DNA from: Oleiharenicola lentus
Lineage (GTDB): Bacteria; Verrucomicrobiota; Verrucomicrobiia; Opitutales; Opitutaceae
Length of the DNA: 64,000 nt
Assembly (NCBI RefSeq): GCF_004118375.1
Contig: NZ_SDHX01000002.1
Span: 485,001-549,000, forward strand
Reading direction: 5' to 3'
Both the position numbers and the translations under genes were made by a program. Positions 24,836-34,417 of the stretch are shown one piece after another. The notes beneath the pieces are model-generated. The model worked only from the letters and a program-made list of their open reading frames with translations, was not told the DNA's origin and searched no databases. Each line of letters begins with the position of its first letter. The first letter of the stretch is position 1.

Positions 24836-26487
24836 TCGGCTTCGACATCCTCAGCCACGCCGGTCGCGCCAAGGACATCCTCGCGGCCCTGGCCCGCCAC
24901 GGATTCTCCAATCTGCTCAACCAGATGGACCTGCCGGCGGGCATCTGGCAGCGCCTGCTGCCGACGCCGCCCGCCCCGCACCGAGCGGAGGAGCGCCTCC
25001 GTCTCGCCGCCGAGGAACTCGGCCCGGCCTTCGTCAAGCTGGGCCAGATCCTCTCGATGCGGCCCGACCTGCTGCCGCACTCCTACATCACCGAGTTGCG
25101 CAAACTGCAAAGCCAGGTGCAGCCCCTGCCCTTCGAAGAGTTCCGCGCCACGCTAGTCACCGAACTCGAGCGCGAGCCCGAAGAATTCTTCAGCGAATTC
25201 AACCCCGTGCCGGCCGCCAGTGCTTCGCTGGCTCAGGTGTATTTCGCCCGCCTCAAGGAGGGCGGGCAGCCCGTCGCGGTGAAGATCCAGAAACCCGGCG
25301 TCGAACGTTCGGTGCAGATCGACCTCGATCTCGCGGCCTGGCTCGCCGCCCAGGTCCACAAACATATCGACGCGCTCCGACCCTTCGACCTGCCCGCTGC
25401 CATCGAGGAAGCCCGCCAAGGCATGCTGCGTGAACTGGATTTCCGCACCGAGGCACGCAACCAGGAATATTTCAATGCCCTTAACCCGCAGCCCGACCAG
25501 GTCTTCGCGCCGCGGGTCTATCCGGACCTCTGCACCCGTCGCGTGCTGGTAATGGAGCGCATCGAGGGTCGCCCCGTGAGCGACCCGGGCCTGCCGGCCG
25601 ACCAATGCAGCGCCTTGGCCGGCCACGGAGCCCAGTCGCTCGTGCGACAGATCCTCATTTCCGGTTTCTTCCACGCCGACCCGCACGCCGGCAACGTCCT
25701 CGTCACGCCCGACGGACGCCTCTGCTTCCTCGACTGGGGGCTCGCCGGCCACCTCACGCGCCGGCTCCGCCAGGCGCTCGCCGATTTTTGGGTCGCCGCG
25801 GTTGAGCAGGACGCAGAACGCATTGTGCAGATCGCAGCCGACCTCGCGCCGGCCAACGCCCGCCCCGATCTCCGCGCGATGGAAAAGGAAGTGACTCTCG
25901 CCCTGCGCGAGGAGCTCAATTTCGCGCTCGGGGAACCGCAACTCGGCCGCGCCATGCTCCGCCTGCTCCACATCTTCGGCCGCAACGGCATCGCGCTTTC
26001 CCGCGACTACTCGCTCATGGCCAAGGCCGTGTTCTCCATCGAGGAGGTCGGCCGCGCGCTCGACCCGGAGTTCGACCTGCGCCGGCACATGCCGCCAATC
26101 CTCCGCGAACTGTTCCGCGAGCGAGCCAACCCCCGCAACCTCGCCCGTCGCTTCCGCGAGGTGCTCCACGAAGCGCTGCTCGGCCTTCAGGATTTTCCGG
26201 GGGAACTCCGCCGCATCGTGCGACGATTCGAACAGGAAAACCCGACGATCAACCTCCAGCACCGCGGCCTGGAACGCCTCGACGACTCCCTGCGCGTCGC
26301 CGCCAACCGCATCGCTTTGGGCGTCGTGGTTGGCTCTTTGATCATCGGATCCTCGCTGCTGGTGACCACCCGCGTCGGACCGACGCTTTTCGGCTATCCG
26401 GCCCTCGGCATCATCGGCTACATCATCTCGGCGCTGTTCGGCCTCTACGTCATCTTGGACATCATCCGCCACCGCCGGCACAAGTGA
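24832..26487 (+). CDS. ubiB: ABC1/UbiB-family atypical kinase
   Basis: This 551-aa protein belongs to the UbiB/ADCK/COQ8 kinases, which support quinone synthesis or lipid handling at the membrane. It has FVKLGQILSMRPDLLP (the KxGQ motif, about 65-80), the Ala-rich loop PAASASLAQVY (about 127), the lysine in VAVKIQKPG, and the catalytic HADPHAGNVLV (about 280). The metal-binding CFLDWGLAG follows (about 298). Two C-terminal membrane helices lie at about 496-548. The GTG start overlaps the phasin-like gene. Whether it serves ubiquinone or menaquinone synthesis is not visible. Confidence 0.92.
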   Translation: MIGFDILSHAGRAKDILAALARHGFSNLLNQMDLPAGIWQRLLPTPPAPHRAEERLRLAAEELGPAFVKLGQILSMRPDLLPHSYITELRKLQSQVQPLPFEEFRATLVTELEREPEEFFSEFNPVPAASASLAQVYFARLKEGGQPVAVKIQKPGVERSVQIDLDLAAWLAAQVHKHIDALRPFDLPAAIEEARQGMLRELDFRTEARNQEYFNALNPQPDQVFAPRVYPDLCTRRVLVMERIEGRPVSDPGLPADQCSALAGHGAQSLVRQILISGFFHADPHAGNVLVTPDGRLCFLDWGLAGHLTRRLRQALADFWVAAVEQDAERIVQIAADLAPANARPDLRAMEKEVTLALREELNFALGEPQLGRAMLRLLHIFGRNGIALSRDYSLMAKAVFSIEEVGRALDPEFDLRRHMPPILRELFRERANPRNLARRFREVLHEALLGLQDFPGELRRIVRRFEQENPTINLQHRGLERLDDSLRVAANRIALGVVVGSLIIGSSLLVTTRVGPTLFGYPALGIIGYIISALFGLYVILDIIRHRRHK

Positions 26488-26550
26488 CCGGCCGCGCCGG
26501 CGAACCCGGGTTTGCACCCGGCCGGATTCTCTGAACGCTTCCGCCCCTCC

Positions 26551-29124
26551 ATGTCCGCTCCCGTCACCGCTGAAACACCGGTCCGCCGCCCCCTTCCGGT
26601 GCGGCCCGAGGTCCTCGCGCCCGCCGGTGACTGGGAGTGCGCCAAGGCCGCCATCGAGAACGGCGCCGACGCGATCTACTTCGGCCTCGAGCGCTTCAAC
26701 GCCCGCATGCGCGCGAAGAATTTCACCGTCGCCGACCTGCCGAAGCTCATGGAGTTTCTCCACCGGCGCGGCGTGCGCGGCTACGTGACGTTCAATGTGC
26801 TGGTCTTCGCCGACGAACTTGGCGCCGCCGAGGATTACCTGCGCGCCATCATCGCCGCCGGCGTGGACGCCGCCATCGTGCAGGACGTCGGGATCTGCCG
26901 GATGATCCGCGCCATTTCGCCCGATTTTCCGATCCATACCTCCACCCAGATGACGATCACCAGCGCCGCCGGCGTGGACTTCGCCCGCGAGCTCGGTGCG
27001 AACCTCGTGGTCCTCGCCCGGGAAAATTCCATCAAGGAAATCGCCGCGATAAACGAGGCCCAAAAGTCGCTCGCGCATCCGCTGCCGCTGGAAACCTTCG
27101 TCCACGGCGCCCTCTGCGTCGCCTACTCCGGGCAGTGCCTGACGAGCGAGTCGCTCGGCGGCCGTTCCGCCAACCGCGGCGAATGCGCCCAGGCCTGCCG
27201 CATGCCCTACGAGCTGGTTTCCGACGGGGCCAAGGTCGAACTCGGTGACCGCCGCTACCTGCTCAGCCCGCAGGACCTCTCCGGCCTCGAGGTGCTGCCC
27301 GACCTGATCCACGCCGGCGTCGCCTCGCTGAAAATCGAGGGCCGCCTGAAGAGCCCCGAATACGTCGCCAACATCACGCGCGTCTATCGCCGCGCCGTGG
27401 ACGCGGCGATGGCGCAGGTGGAGCCCGCGCTCCGCTCAGGTTTGGCTCCAACTGGGAACAACACCTTCGATCCCGCCGCCGCCCGCTACGACCTCGAGAT
27501 GGGCTTTTCCCGCGGCCTCTACACCGGCTGGTTCCGCGGCATCAACAACCAGGAACTCGCCCACGCCCGCTTCGGCACCAAGCGCGGTGTTTTCCTCGGC
27601 GAGGTCGCTCGCGTCGGACGCGACCACGTCGCGCTGAAGCTCGTTGCCTCGCTCAAGCCCGGCGACGGCCTCGTGTTCGATGCCGGCCGGCCGGACGAAA
27701 AAGAGGAAGGCGGTCGTGTTTACCAAGTGGACGAGCGCAACGGTGAAACGGTGCTCCGCTTCGGGCAGGGCGACATTGATTTCAGCCGCGTGCGTCCCGG
27801 GAATCTCGTCTGGAAGACCAACGATCCGGAACTCGATCGCCGCGTGCGCCAGTCCTACGAGGGCGACCAGATCCGCCACCGGCGCCCGCTGCATCTCGAA
27901 GTTCATGGTCACGCGGGCGGCCCGCTCACGCTCCTCGCCCGCGACGACGACGGCCATGTCACCAAGGCCGAATCCGCCACGCCGCTTGAGGTTGCCCAGA
28001 AACAGCCACTCTCGACCGAGCGCCTGCGCGACCAGCTTGGCCGCCTCGGCGGCACACCGTTCGAACTCGGCACAATCGAGAACCGGCTGGAGGGCGCGGT
28101 CATTCTCGCTGTCAGCGAACTGAACGACCTGCGCCGTCGCCTTGTCGCCGACCTCGACGCGCAGCGCGCTGCCCCAAAGCGCTGGACGATGACCACAACG
28201 CGGATTGCAAATCGCAAATTGCAGGACGATCCCCAGCCAGTTGCTGCCGACCCCGAGCTCATCGTCGTTATCCGCCACCTCAGCCAGCTGGAAGCCGCGT
28301 GGGCCGCCGGTGCCCGTACGCTCTACGCCGAGTTTGAGGACCCGAAGAAATACCGCGAAGCCGTCGTGCGTTTCCGTGAACTGCGTGGCAGCGACTCCTC
28401 GGCGACGCTCTGGGTCGCCGCCCCGCGCATCTTCAAGCCCGGCGAAGATTGGATTCTGAAGCAGGTCCTGTCGTGTGAAGCCGATGGCTACCTTGTCCGC
28501 AACTACGACCACCTGCAGTGGTTCGCCGGCCGTCGCCGCCGCGGTGATTTTTCGCTGAACGTCGCCAATCCGCTCACGGCCGAATACTTCATCAATCACC
28601 ACGGTCTGGAGCGTGTGACCGCCTCCTACGACCTGAACGTCGCGCAGCTCGAAGCCCTGCTCCAGGGCGCGCCCGCCGCGTGGTTCGACATCACGCTCCA
28701 CCAGCACATGCCGATGTTTCACATGGAGCACTGCGTGTTCTGCGCCTTCCTCTCGGAGGGCACGGATTACCGGAATTGTGGCCGTCCCTGCGACAAGCAC
28801 GATGTTCGCCTGCGCGACCGCGTGGGCGCCGAGCATCTCCTGCGGGCCGACGCCGGCTGCCGCAACACCGTCTATAACTCCCGCGCGCAAACCGGGGCCG
28901 AGTTCGCCGATCGCCTGTTCGCTCTCGGTGCCCGGTCCTTCCGCATCGAGTTTCTCAACGAGTCCGCCGACGAACTGCAACGCACGGTCGGACGCTACCG
29001 ACAGCTCCTGCGCGGCGAGATCACCGGCGCGGAGCTCTGGCGGGAGTTCAAGCTCATCAACCAGCTCGGTGTCACCCGCGGCCAGTTGGAAGCCACCCCG
29101 CAGGTTATCCGCCGCAAGGGCTAG
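26551..29124 (+). CDS. U32 peptidase-family protein (RlhA-like), long form
   Basis: This 857-aa protein starts at ATG 26551; a TTG 39 bases upstream is possible but unlikely. Residues 10-290 are a TIM-barrel U32 domain (PEVLAPAGDWECAKAAIENG, then GADAIYFGLERFNAR) with the Fe-S cysteine region YSGQCLTS and GECAQACRMPYE (about 190-217). The middle part carries the DUF3656-type beta region. The C-terminal part has further cysteines HCVFCAF and CGRPCDKH (about 726-750). E. coli RlhA hydroxylates 23S rRNA and TrhP hydroxylates tRNA; this protein is some 200 aa longer than RlhA. RNA hydroxylation is the best guess from homology. Confidence 0.86.
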   Translation: MSAPVTAETPVRRPLPVRPEVLAPAGDWECAKAAIENGADAIYFGLERFNARMRAKNFTVADLPKLMEFLHRRGVRGYVTFNVLVFADELGAAEDYLRAIIAAGVDAAIVQDVGICRMIRAISPDFPIHTSTQMTITSAAGVDFARELGANLVVLARENSIKEIAAINEAQKSLAHPLPLETFVHGALCVAYSGQCLTSESLGGRSANRGECAQACRMPYELVSDGAKVELGDRRYLLSPQDLSGLEVLPDLIHAGVASLKIEGRLKSPEYVANITRVYRRAVDAAMAQVEPALRSGLAPTGNNTFDPAAARYDLEMGFSRGLYTGWFRGINNQELAHARFGTKRGVFLGEVARVGRDHVALKLVASLKPGDGLVFDAGRPDEKEEGGRVYQVDERNGETVLRFGQGDIDFSRVRPGNLVWKTNDPELDRRVRQSYEGDQIRHRRPLHLEVHGHAGGPLTLLARDDDGHVTKAESATPLEVAQKQPLSTERLRDQLGRLGGTPFELGTIENRLEGAVILAVSELNDLRRRLVADLDAQRAAPKRWTMTTTRIANRKLQDDPQPVAADPELIVVIRHLSQLEAAWAAGARTLYAEFEDPKKYREAVVRFRELRGSDSSATLWVAAPRIFKPGEDWILKQVLSCEADGYLVRNYDHLQWFAGRRRRGDFSLNVANPLTAEYFINHHGLERVTASYDLNVAQLEALLQGAPAAWFDITLHQHMPMFHMEHCVFCAFLSEGTDYRNCGRPCDKHDVRLRDRVGAEHLLRADAGCRNTVYNSRAQTGAEFADRLFALGARSFRIEFLNESADELQRTVGRYRQLLRGEITGAELWREFKLINQLGVTRGQLEATPQVIRRKG

Positions 29125-29222
29125 GGGCGGGCGATCGGTTTTATCCATCCCGGGACAGTCCGAGGGGGCGCAATTTTAGTCGCCACCCCGGGAGGGGCAC
29201 CCTTTAGTTCCCCGCCTCCCCC

Positions 29223-30455
29223 ATGGAGACCACGACCGGCAAATCCACTCCGACGAACGCCGCCACCCCGGCCGCCCCCACCTCGAATTCGCACGACCTC
29301 GAGATCAAGGACGCGCTGGTGATCTTCACGCCCATCTGGGAGGATCTCGAGGCGCACTTCGGCCGCGAGCACCTGCGCTTCCCCAAGGAGATCATCCTGC
29401 TCGGCGGCGCGCCCGGTGCGGGCAAGGGCACCAACACGGAGTTCATCGCCCGCACCCGCGGCCTCACCTGCCAGCCCATCGTGATGAGCGCCCTGCTCGA
29501 CACGCCGGAGATGAAGCGGATCAAGGATGCCGGCAACATGATCGGCGACCGCGAAGTGCTCGCCGTCTTGCTGCGCGAGCTGCTCAAGCCCGAATACCGC
29601 GATGGCGTCATCCTCGACGGCTTCCCCCGCACCAAGGTGCAGGTCGAGTGCCTCAAGATGCTGTTCGAGAAGATGGTCCAGCTGCGTCGCGAATTCTACT
29701 CCACGCCGCTCGCCATCCATTTCCGACAGCCGGTGATCCAGATTGTGGTGCTCTTCGTGGACGAGAAGGAGAGCATCGCCCGTCAACTCAAGCGCGGCCA
29801 CGAGACCAAGGCCCACAATGAGGAGGTGCGGCGCACCGGCCACGGCACGCTGATGGAGGAACGCGCCACCGACTTTGACGAGAAGCTCGCCCGCCGCCGC
29901 TACCGCGTGTTCAAGGAGCAGACCTGGGACGCGCTGCTCTCCCTGAAGGACATCTTCCACTATCACCTGATCAACGCGCAGGGCTCGCTCGCCGAGGTCG
30001 AGCAGAACATTCTCGGCGAGCTCGAATACCAGAGCTCGCTCGAACTCGACCCGAGCACGTTCGACCGGCTGCGCACGCTGCCCCTCGCCAGCGAGATCAT
30101 TGTCCACGCCCGGCAGGAACTGGTGCGCCGCCTCGACCACTACGAGCTCACCCAGCCCGAGCTGTTCCAGCGCGTGGTGAACCTGATCGAAAAGAAAATC
30201 ATGCCGATCGTGATGCGGCATGCGCTCTCCGGCCACGCCAACATCAACAGCGAAGACCCGGTGCTCAACGAGCCCGAGGCGCTGGCCATGTTCATCGACA
30301 TCTTCTCCGAGCGCGGCTACCATGCCGTCGTGGACGTGCACCGCATCGAGGTGCCCGAGTCCGTGGACCTCACCACCGGCAAGATCACCTGCCGCGTGAA
30401 GAAGGTTTACCGCACCATCATCCGCTTCAAGGGCTCCGAGATCCGCCGCGGCTGA
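29223..30455 (+). CDS. Adenylate-kinase-like NMP kinase with large C-terminal extension
   Basis: In this 410-aa protein, residues 55-230 match an adenylate kinase core: P-loop LLGGAPGAGKGTNT (about 59-72), the lid/NMP-binding segment MSALLDTPEM, and VILDGFPRTKVQ (about 130-142). A 30-residue polar N-terminus and about 180 C-terminal residues have no counterpart in ordinary Adk (about 215 aa). The extension includes HPSTFDR-like charged helices and ends in a beta-rich stretch (VDVHRIEVPESVDLTTG). Whether this is the housekeeping Adk or a specialised kinase is unclear. Confidence 0.75.
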   Translation: METTTGKSTPTNAATPAAPTSNSHDLEIKDALVIFTPIWEDLEAHFGREHLRFPKEIILLGGAPGAGKGTNTEFIARTRGLTCQPIVMSALLDTPEMKRIKDAGNMIGDREVLAVLLRELLKPEYRDGVILDGFPRTKVQVECLKMLFEKMVQLRREFYSTPLAIHFRQPVIQIVVLFVDEKESIARQLKRGHETKAHNEEVRRTGHGTLMEERATDFDEKLARRRYRVFKEQTWDALLSLKDIFHYHLINAQGSLAEVEQNILGELEYQSSLELDPSTFDRLRTLPLASEIIVHARQELVRRLDHYELTQPELFQRVVNLIEKKIMPIVMRHALSGHANINSEDPVLNEPEALAMFIDIFSERGYHAVVDVHRIEVPESVDLTTGKITCRVKKVYRTIIRFKGSEIRRG

Positions 30456-30510
30456 GGGCCGGCGGATTTCCCGCTTTCCCTGACCGGTGGCGTCTGTTTC
30501 CGTCCGGTCC

Positions 30511-31581
30511 ATGCGCATCCTTATCACCGGTATCTGCGGCTTCGTCGGCAGCACGCTCGCCCGCGGATTGATTGCCGCCGGACACCAGGTCACCGGCTTC
30601 GACAACTTCATCCGGCCGGGCAGCGAAACCAACCGCGCGCCGCTGGAAAAGCTCGGAGCCATAATCCTCGAGGCCGACCTGCGCGACGGGCGCGCGATGG
30701 ACGCCCTGCCCGCCGCCGACTTCGTGGTGGATGCCGCCGCCAACCCCAGCGTGCTCGCCGGTGTGGACGGCAAGACGAGTTCGCGCGAACTGGTGGACCA
30801 CAACCTTACCGGCACGATCAACGTCCTCGAATACTGCAAAGCGCACAAGGCAGGCTTCATCCTGCTCTCAACGAGCCGCGTCTATTCCATCCCGCCGCTG
30901 GTGAGCCTGCCGCTTAGCCCGGTCAACGAGGCCCTCTGCCTCCGGTCTCCGGCACCCGGCCTCCCGCCGGGCGTCAGTGCCGCCGGCCTCGACGAAACCT
31001 TCGCCACCACCGCTCCCGTTTCGCTCTACGGCGCCACCAAGCTCGCCTCCGAGGCGATGGCCCTCGAATACGGCGAGACCTTCGGCTTCCCGGTCTTCGT
31101 CAACCGCTGCGGCGTGATGGCCGGCGCCGGCCAATTCGGTCGCGCCGACCAGGGCATCTTCGCCTATTGGATCAACGCCTGGCTGCGGAAGCGACCGCTC
31201 AAGTATCTCGGTTTCGGCGGTCTAGGCCACCAGGTGCGTGACTGCCTGCATCCGCGTGATTTGTTACCCGTGCTGGAAAAACAGTTTGCCGCGCCCAAGC
31301 TCGCGGCGGCGGACCGGTTGGCCAATTTCTCCGGTGGCGCCGCCTCGGCGATGTCGCTCAGGCAGCTCAGCGACTGGTGCGCCCGGCGTTTCGGTCCGCA
31401 CCTGGTTGTACAGGATGGCACGCCGCGTCCCTTTGACATCGGCTGGATGGTGCTCGACCACGCCAAGGCCTCGCGCCTCTGGCAGTGGCAGCCGACCACC
31501 CCAACCGCCGCCGTGCTCGAGGAAATCGCCACCCACGCCGAACAGAATCCCGGCTGGCTGGAGCTGTCGGCGCCGCGCTAA
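30511..31581 (+). CDS. NAD-dependent sugar epimerase, CDP-tyvelose 2-epimerase-like
   Basis: This 356-aa short-chain dehydrogenase acts on a nucleotide sugar. It has the Rossmann glycine motif ILITGICGFVGSTLARG, the FDNFIRPGSETN segment seen in CDP-paratose/tyvelose epimerases, and the active-site YGATK (Tyr-x3-Lys, about 179). NRCGVMAGAGQFGRADQGIF and GGLGHQVRDCLHPRD also align with that subfamily as I know it. ATG 30511 gives MRILITG. It opens the polysaccharide locus and is followed by a GT2 gene 53 bases later. The exact substrate is inferred. Confidence 0.8.
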   Translation: MRILITGICGFVGSTLARGLIAAGHQVTGFDNFIRPGSETNRAPLEKLGAIILEADLRDGRAMDALPAADFVVDAAANPSVLAGVDGKTSSRELVDHNLTGTINVLEYCKAHKAGFILLSTSRVYSIPPLVSLPLSPVNEALCLRSPAPGLPPGVSAAGLDETFATTAPVSLYGATKLASEAMALEYGETFGFPVFVNRCGVMAGAGQFGRADQGIFAYWINAWLRKRPLKYLGFGGLGHQVRDCLHPRDLLPVLEKQFAAPKLAAADRLANFSGGAASAMSLRQLSDWCARRFGPHLVVQDGTPRPFDIGWMVLDHAKASRLWQWQPTTPTAAVLEEIATHAEQNPGWLELSAPR

Positions 31582-31634
31582 GGCGGATCAACCCAAGGCT
31601 TGCCGGGGACGTATTTGTCCCAAATGTCCCCGGG

Positions 31635-32408
31635 ATGTCCGGTTCGCGCTCCCGCCCGCCCATCCAGCCGTCACTCACGCTCTACTCGATCGTGATTCCC
31701 GCGCACAACGAGGAGGAATCCCTGCCTCCCACCGTGCGCGACCTCTACGCCGTGCTGACGCGGGAGAAGGTGCCCCACGAAATCGTGGTCGTGGACGACG
31801 GGAGCAAGGACGGCACCTGGCAGGTTCTGCAGGACCTGAAGAAAACCATCCCCACGCTCGCCCCGGTGCAGAACAAGGGCGCGAACGGCTTCGGCCGCGC
31901 CGTGATCTTCGGCCTCAACCACATGAAGGGCGACGCCTGCACCATCATGATGGCCGACGCCTCGGACTCGCCCGACGACGCCGTGAAATACTGGCGCCTG
32001 CTCAACGAGGGCTGGGACTGCGCCTTTGGCAGCCGCTTCGTGAAGGGTGGCAAGGTGATCGACTACCCGCGCGTGAAGCTGTGGGTCAACCGGCTGGCCA
32101 ACTTCCTCGTGCGCGTGGGCTTCAATATCGCGCTCAACGACACCACCAACGCCTTCAAGGCCTACCGCCGCACCGTGATCGAGGGCTGCCGGCCGTTTCT
32201 CTCGCCGCACTTCAACCTGACTGTTGAGATTCCGCTGAAGGCCATCGTCCGCGGCTACTCCTGGACCGTGATCCCCATTTCCTGGCAAAACCGGAAATTC
32301 GGCGTGGCCAAACTCAAGATCAAGGAAATGGGCAGCCGCTACTTCTTCATCTGCGCCTATGTGTGGCTGGAGAAGTATTTCAGTCGCGGCGACTATCGTA
32401 AAAAGTAG
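31635..32408 (+). CDS. Family 2 glycosyltransferase, dolichol-phosphate-mannose-synthase-like
   Basis: This 257-aa GT-A enzyme has IVIPAHNEEESLPPTV, VVVDDGSKDGTWQ, and the metal-binding MMADASDSPDD (a DxD-like triad). A soluble C-terminus follows without the membrane helices of ArnC/GtrB. Such enzymes load mannose or glucose onto polyprenyl phosphate or act directly in polymer assembly. It sits between two nucleotide-sugar enzyme genes. ATG 31635 is chosen; residues upstream of it show no family similarity. Confidence 0.86.
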   Translation: MSGSRSRPPIQPSLTLYSIVIPAHNEEESLPPTVRDLYAVLTREKVPHEIVVVDDGSKDGTWQVLQDLKKTIPTLAPVQNKGANGFGRAVIFGLNHMKGDACTIMMADASDSPDDAVKYWRLLNEGWDCAFGSRFVKGGKVIDYPRVKLWVNRLANFLVRVGFNIALNDTTNAFKAYRRTVIEGCRPFLSPHFNLTVEIPLKAIVRGYSWTVIPISWQNRKFGVAKLKIKEMGSRYFFICAYVWLEKYFSRGDYRKK

Positions 32409-32470
32409 GACGCGCCGGCTGAAAACCGCCTATTGACGACTTTCGCTGCCGCGTGCCTATTAGGCGGCTT

Positions 32471-33346
32471 ATGATTTATCTGCTCGGAGGTTCCGGTTAC
32501 GTAGGGTCGGCTTACCAGGCGCTGCTGCAGCGCAAGGGATTGCCCTTCCGCAATCTGCGTCGAGCAGACTTCGACTACACCGACCAGAAGGCGCTGACTG
32601 AGTTGCTCCGCCGCGAGAAGCCGGAGTTCCTTATCAACGCCGCCGGCTACACCGGCAAACCCAACGTGGATGCCTGCGAACTGCACAAGGCCGTCTGCCT
32701 CTTCGGCAACGGCGTGCTCCCCGGTATCATCGCCCAGGCCTGCACTGACGCCGGCGTGCCCTGGGGCCATGTCTCCTCCGGCTGTATCTACACCGGATCG
32801 CGCGCCGACGGCACCGGCTTCACCGAGACCGACACGCCCAATTTTTCGTTCCGCACCAACAACTGCAGCTTCTACTCCGGCACCAAGGCCCTCGGCGAGG
32901 AAGTGCTCGCGGACCGCAAGGACGTCTACATCTGGCGCCTGCGCATTCCGTTCAACGAGATCGACAATCCGCGCAATTACCTGACGAAGCTGATGCGCTA
33001 CAACAGCCTCCTCGAAGCCACGAACTCCATCTCGCAATTGGAGGAGTTCGTCGCGGCGACCTTTGCCTGCTGGGAAAAGCGCGTGCCCTTCGGCATCTAC
33101 AACGTCACCAACCCCGGCGAGGTCACCACCCGCCAGGTCGTCGATCTCATCAAGAAGACCGGCGTCTCCAACAAGAACTTCCAGTTCTTCACCGACGAGG
33201 CCGAGTTCATGCGCACCGCCGCCAAGACGCCCCGCTCCAACTGCACGATGAACTCCACCAAGCTCGCCTCCGTCGGCATCAAGATGACCGAGGTGCACGA
33301 GGCCGTCGAACGCGACCTGCGCCGCTGGGTGAAAGCTTCCTCCTGA
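32471..33346 (+). CDS. NRS/ER-like nucleotide-rhamnose epimerase/reductase
   Basis: This 291-aa short-chain dehydrogenase shows the Rossmann motif [10 protein letters not shown]. Its body reads like the plant bifunctional nucleotide-rhamnose synthase (UER1/NRS-ER), with [65 protein letters not shown] and [15 protein letters not shown]. That enzyme does 3,5-epimerisation and 4-reduction of a 4-keto-6-deoxy sugar. rmlB starts 10 bases later and rmlA follows, with no rmlC or rmlD nearby, so this gene may supply both missing steps to dTDP-L-rhamnose. A GTG at 32453 is an alternative start. Confidence 0.8.
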   Translation: MIYLLGGSGYVGSAYQALLQRKGLPFRNLRRADFDYTDQKALTELLRREKPEFLINAAGYTGKPNVDACELHKAVCLFGNGVLPGIIAQACTDAGVPWGHVSSGCIYTGSRADGTGFTETDTPNFSFRTNNCSFYSGTKALGEEVLADRKDVYIWRLRIPFNEIDNPRNYLTKLMRYNSLLEATNSISQLEEFVAATFACWEKRVPFGIYNVTNPGEVTTRQVVDLIKKTGVSNKNFQFFTDEAEFMRTAAKTPRSNCTMNSTKLASVGIKMTEVHEAVERDLRRWVKASS

Positions 33347-33356
33347 TTCCCGCACC

Positions 33357-34409
33357 ATGAAAATCCTCGTCACCGGCGGCGCCGGCTTCATCGGCAGCAA
33401 CCTCGTCCGCCTCCTCGTCACCACGACCGAGCACAGCGTGCTCAACGTGGACGCCCTCACCTACGCCGGCAACAAACGTTCGCTGAGCGATCTCGAGGGC
33501 AATCCCCGCTACCGTTTCGCGCAGGCCGACATCTGCGATGCCGCCGCCATGGGCAAGCTCTTCGCCGACTTCCAGCCCGACTGGGTCATGCACCTCGCCG
33601 CCGAAAGCCACGTGGACCGCTCCATCGACGGCCCCGGCGCCTTCATCCAGACCAATGTCGTCGGCACCTTCACGCTGCTGCAAGCCGCCCGCGGCCACTT
33701 TGAGAAACTCACCGGCCCGGCCAAGGAACGCTTCCGCTTCCTGCACGTCTCGACCGACGAGGTCTACGGCTCGCTTGGCGCCACCGGGCTCTTCACCGAG
33801 GAGACGCCCTACGACCCGCACTCGCCCTACTCCGCCAGCAAGGCCTCCTCCGACCACCTCGCCCGTGCCTGGGCCGACACCTTCAAGTTGCCCGTCCTCG
33901 TGACGAACTGCTCGAACAACTACGGTCCCTACCAGTTCCCCGAAAAGCTGATCCCCGTCGTCATCCTCAAGGCCCTGCGCGGCGACCCGATCCCGGTTTA
34001 CGGCAAAGGCGAGAACATCCGCGACTGGCTCTTCGTCGTGGACCATGCCGAGGCCCTGCACACCGTCATCGCGAAGGGCCGCTTGGGACAGACCTACAAC
34101 ATCGGCGGCAACAACGAGCGGCAGAACATCGACCTCGTGCGCCTGCTCTGCGGCCTGCTCGACGAACTCTGCCCCCGCGCCGACGGCAAGAAATACGCCG
34201 ACCAGATCACCTTCGTAACCGACCGCCCCGGCCACGACCTGCGCTACGCCATCGACGCCTCGAAGATCAAGCGCGAGCTCGGCTGGACGCCGAAGCAGGA
34301 CCACACCTCCGGCTTCCGCAAGACCGTCCAGTGGTATCTGGATAACGAGGCCTGGTGGAAAGGCATCCTCGACGGCTCCTACAAACTCGAACGCCTGGGC
34401 AAGGCTTGA
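33357..34409 (+). CDS. rmlB: dTDP-glucose 4,6-dehydratase
   Basis: This 350-aa enzyme makes dTDP-4-keto-6-deoxyglucose from dTDP-glucose. It has [20 protein letters not shown] for NAD binding, [13 protein letters not shown], the catalytic [10 protein letters not shown], the Tyr-x3-Lys site [11 protein letters not shown], and [17 protein letters not shown]. This is a full match to RmlB/RfbB in length and motifs. It lies in a tight run with the NRS/ER-like gene (10 bases) and rmlA (8 bases). Confidence 0.96.
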   Translation: MKILVTGGAGFIGSNLVRLLVTTTEHSVLNVDALTYAGNKRSLSDLEGNPRYRFAQADICDAAAMGKLFADFQPDWVMHLAAESHVDRSIDGPGAFIQTNVVGTFTLLQAARGHFEKLTGPAKERFRFLHVSTDEVYGSLGATGLFTEETPYDPHSPYSASKASSDHLARAWADTFKLPVLVTNCSNNYGPYQFPEKLIPVVILKALRGDPIPVYGKGENIRDWLFVVDHAEALHTVIAKGRLGQTYNIGGNNERQNIDLVRLLCGLLDELCPRADGKKYADQITFVTDRPGHDLRYAIDASKIKRELGWTPKQDHTSGFRKTVQWYLDNEAWWKGILDGSYKLERLGKA

Positions 34410-34417
34410 ATCCGACC

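Noticed and set aside
25153-27312. A 719-codon open frame antisense to ubiB and the U32 gene
   Set aside because: It crosses the boundary of two well-supported genes on the other strand and has no recognisable domain.
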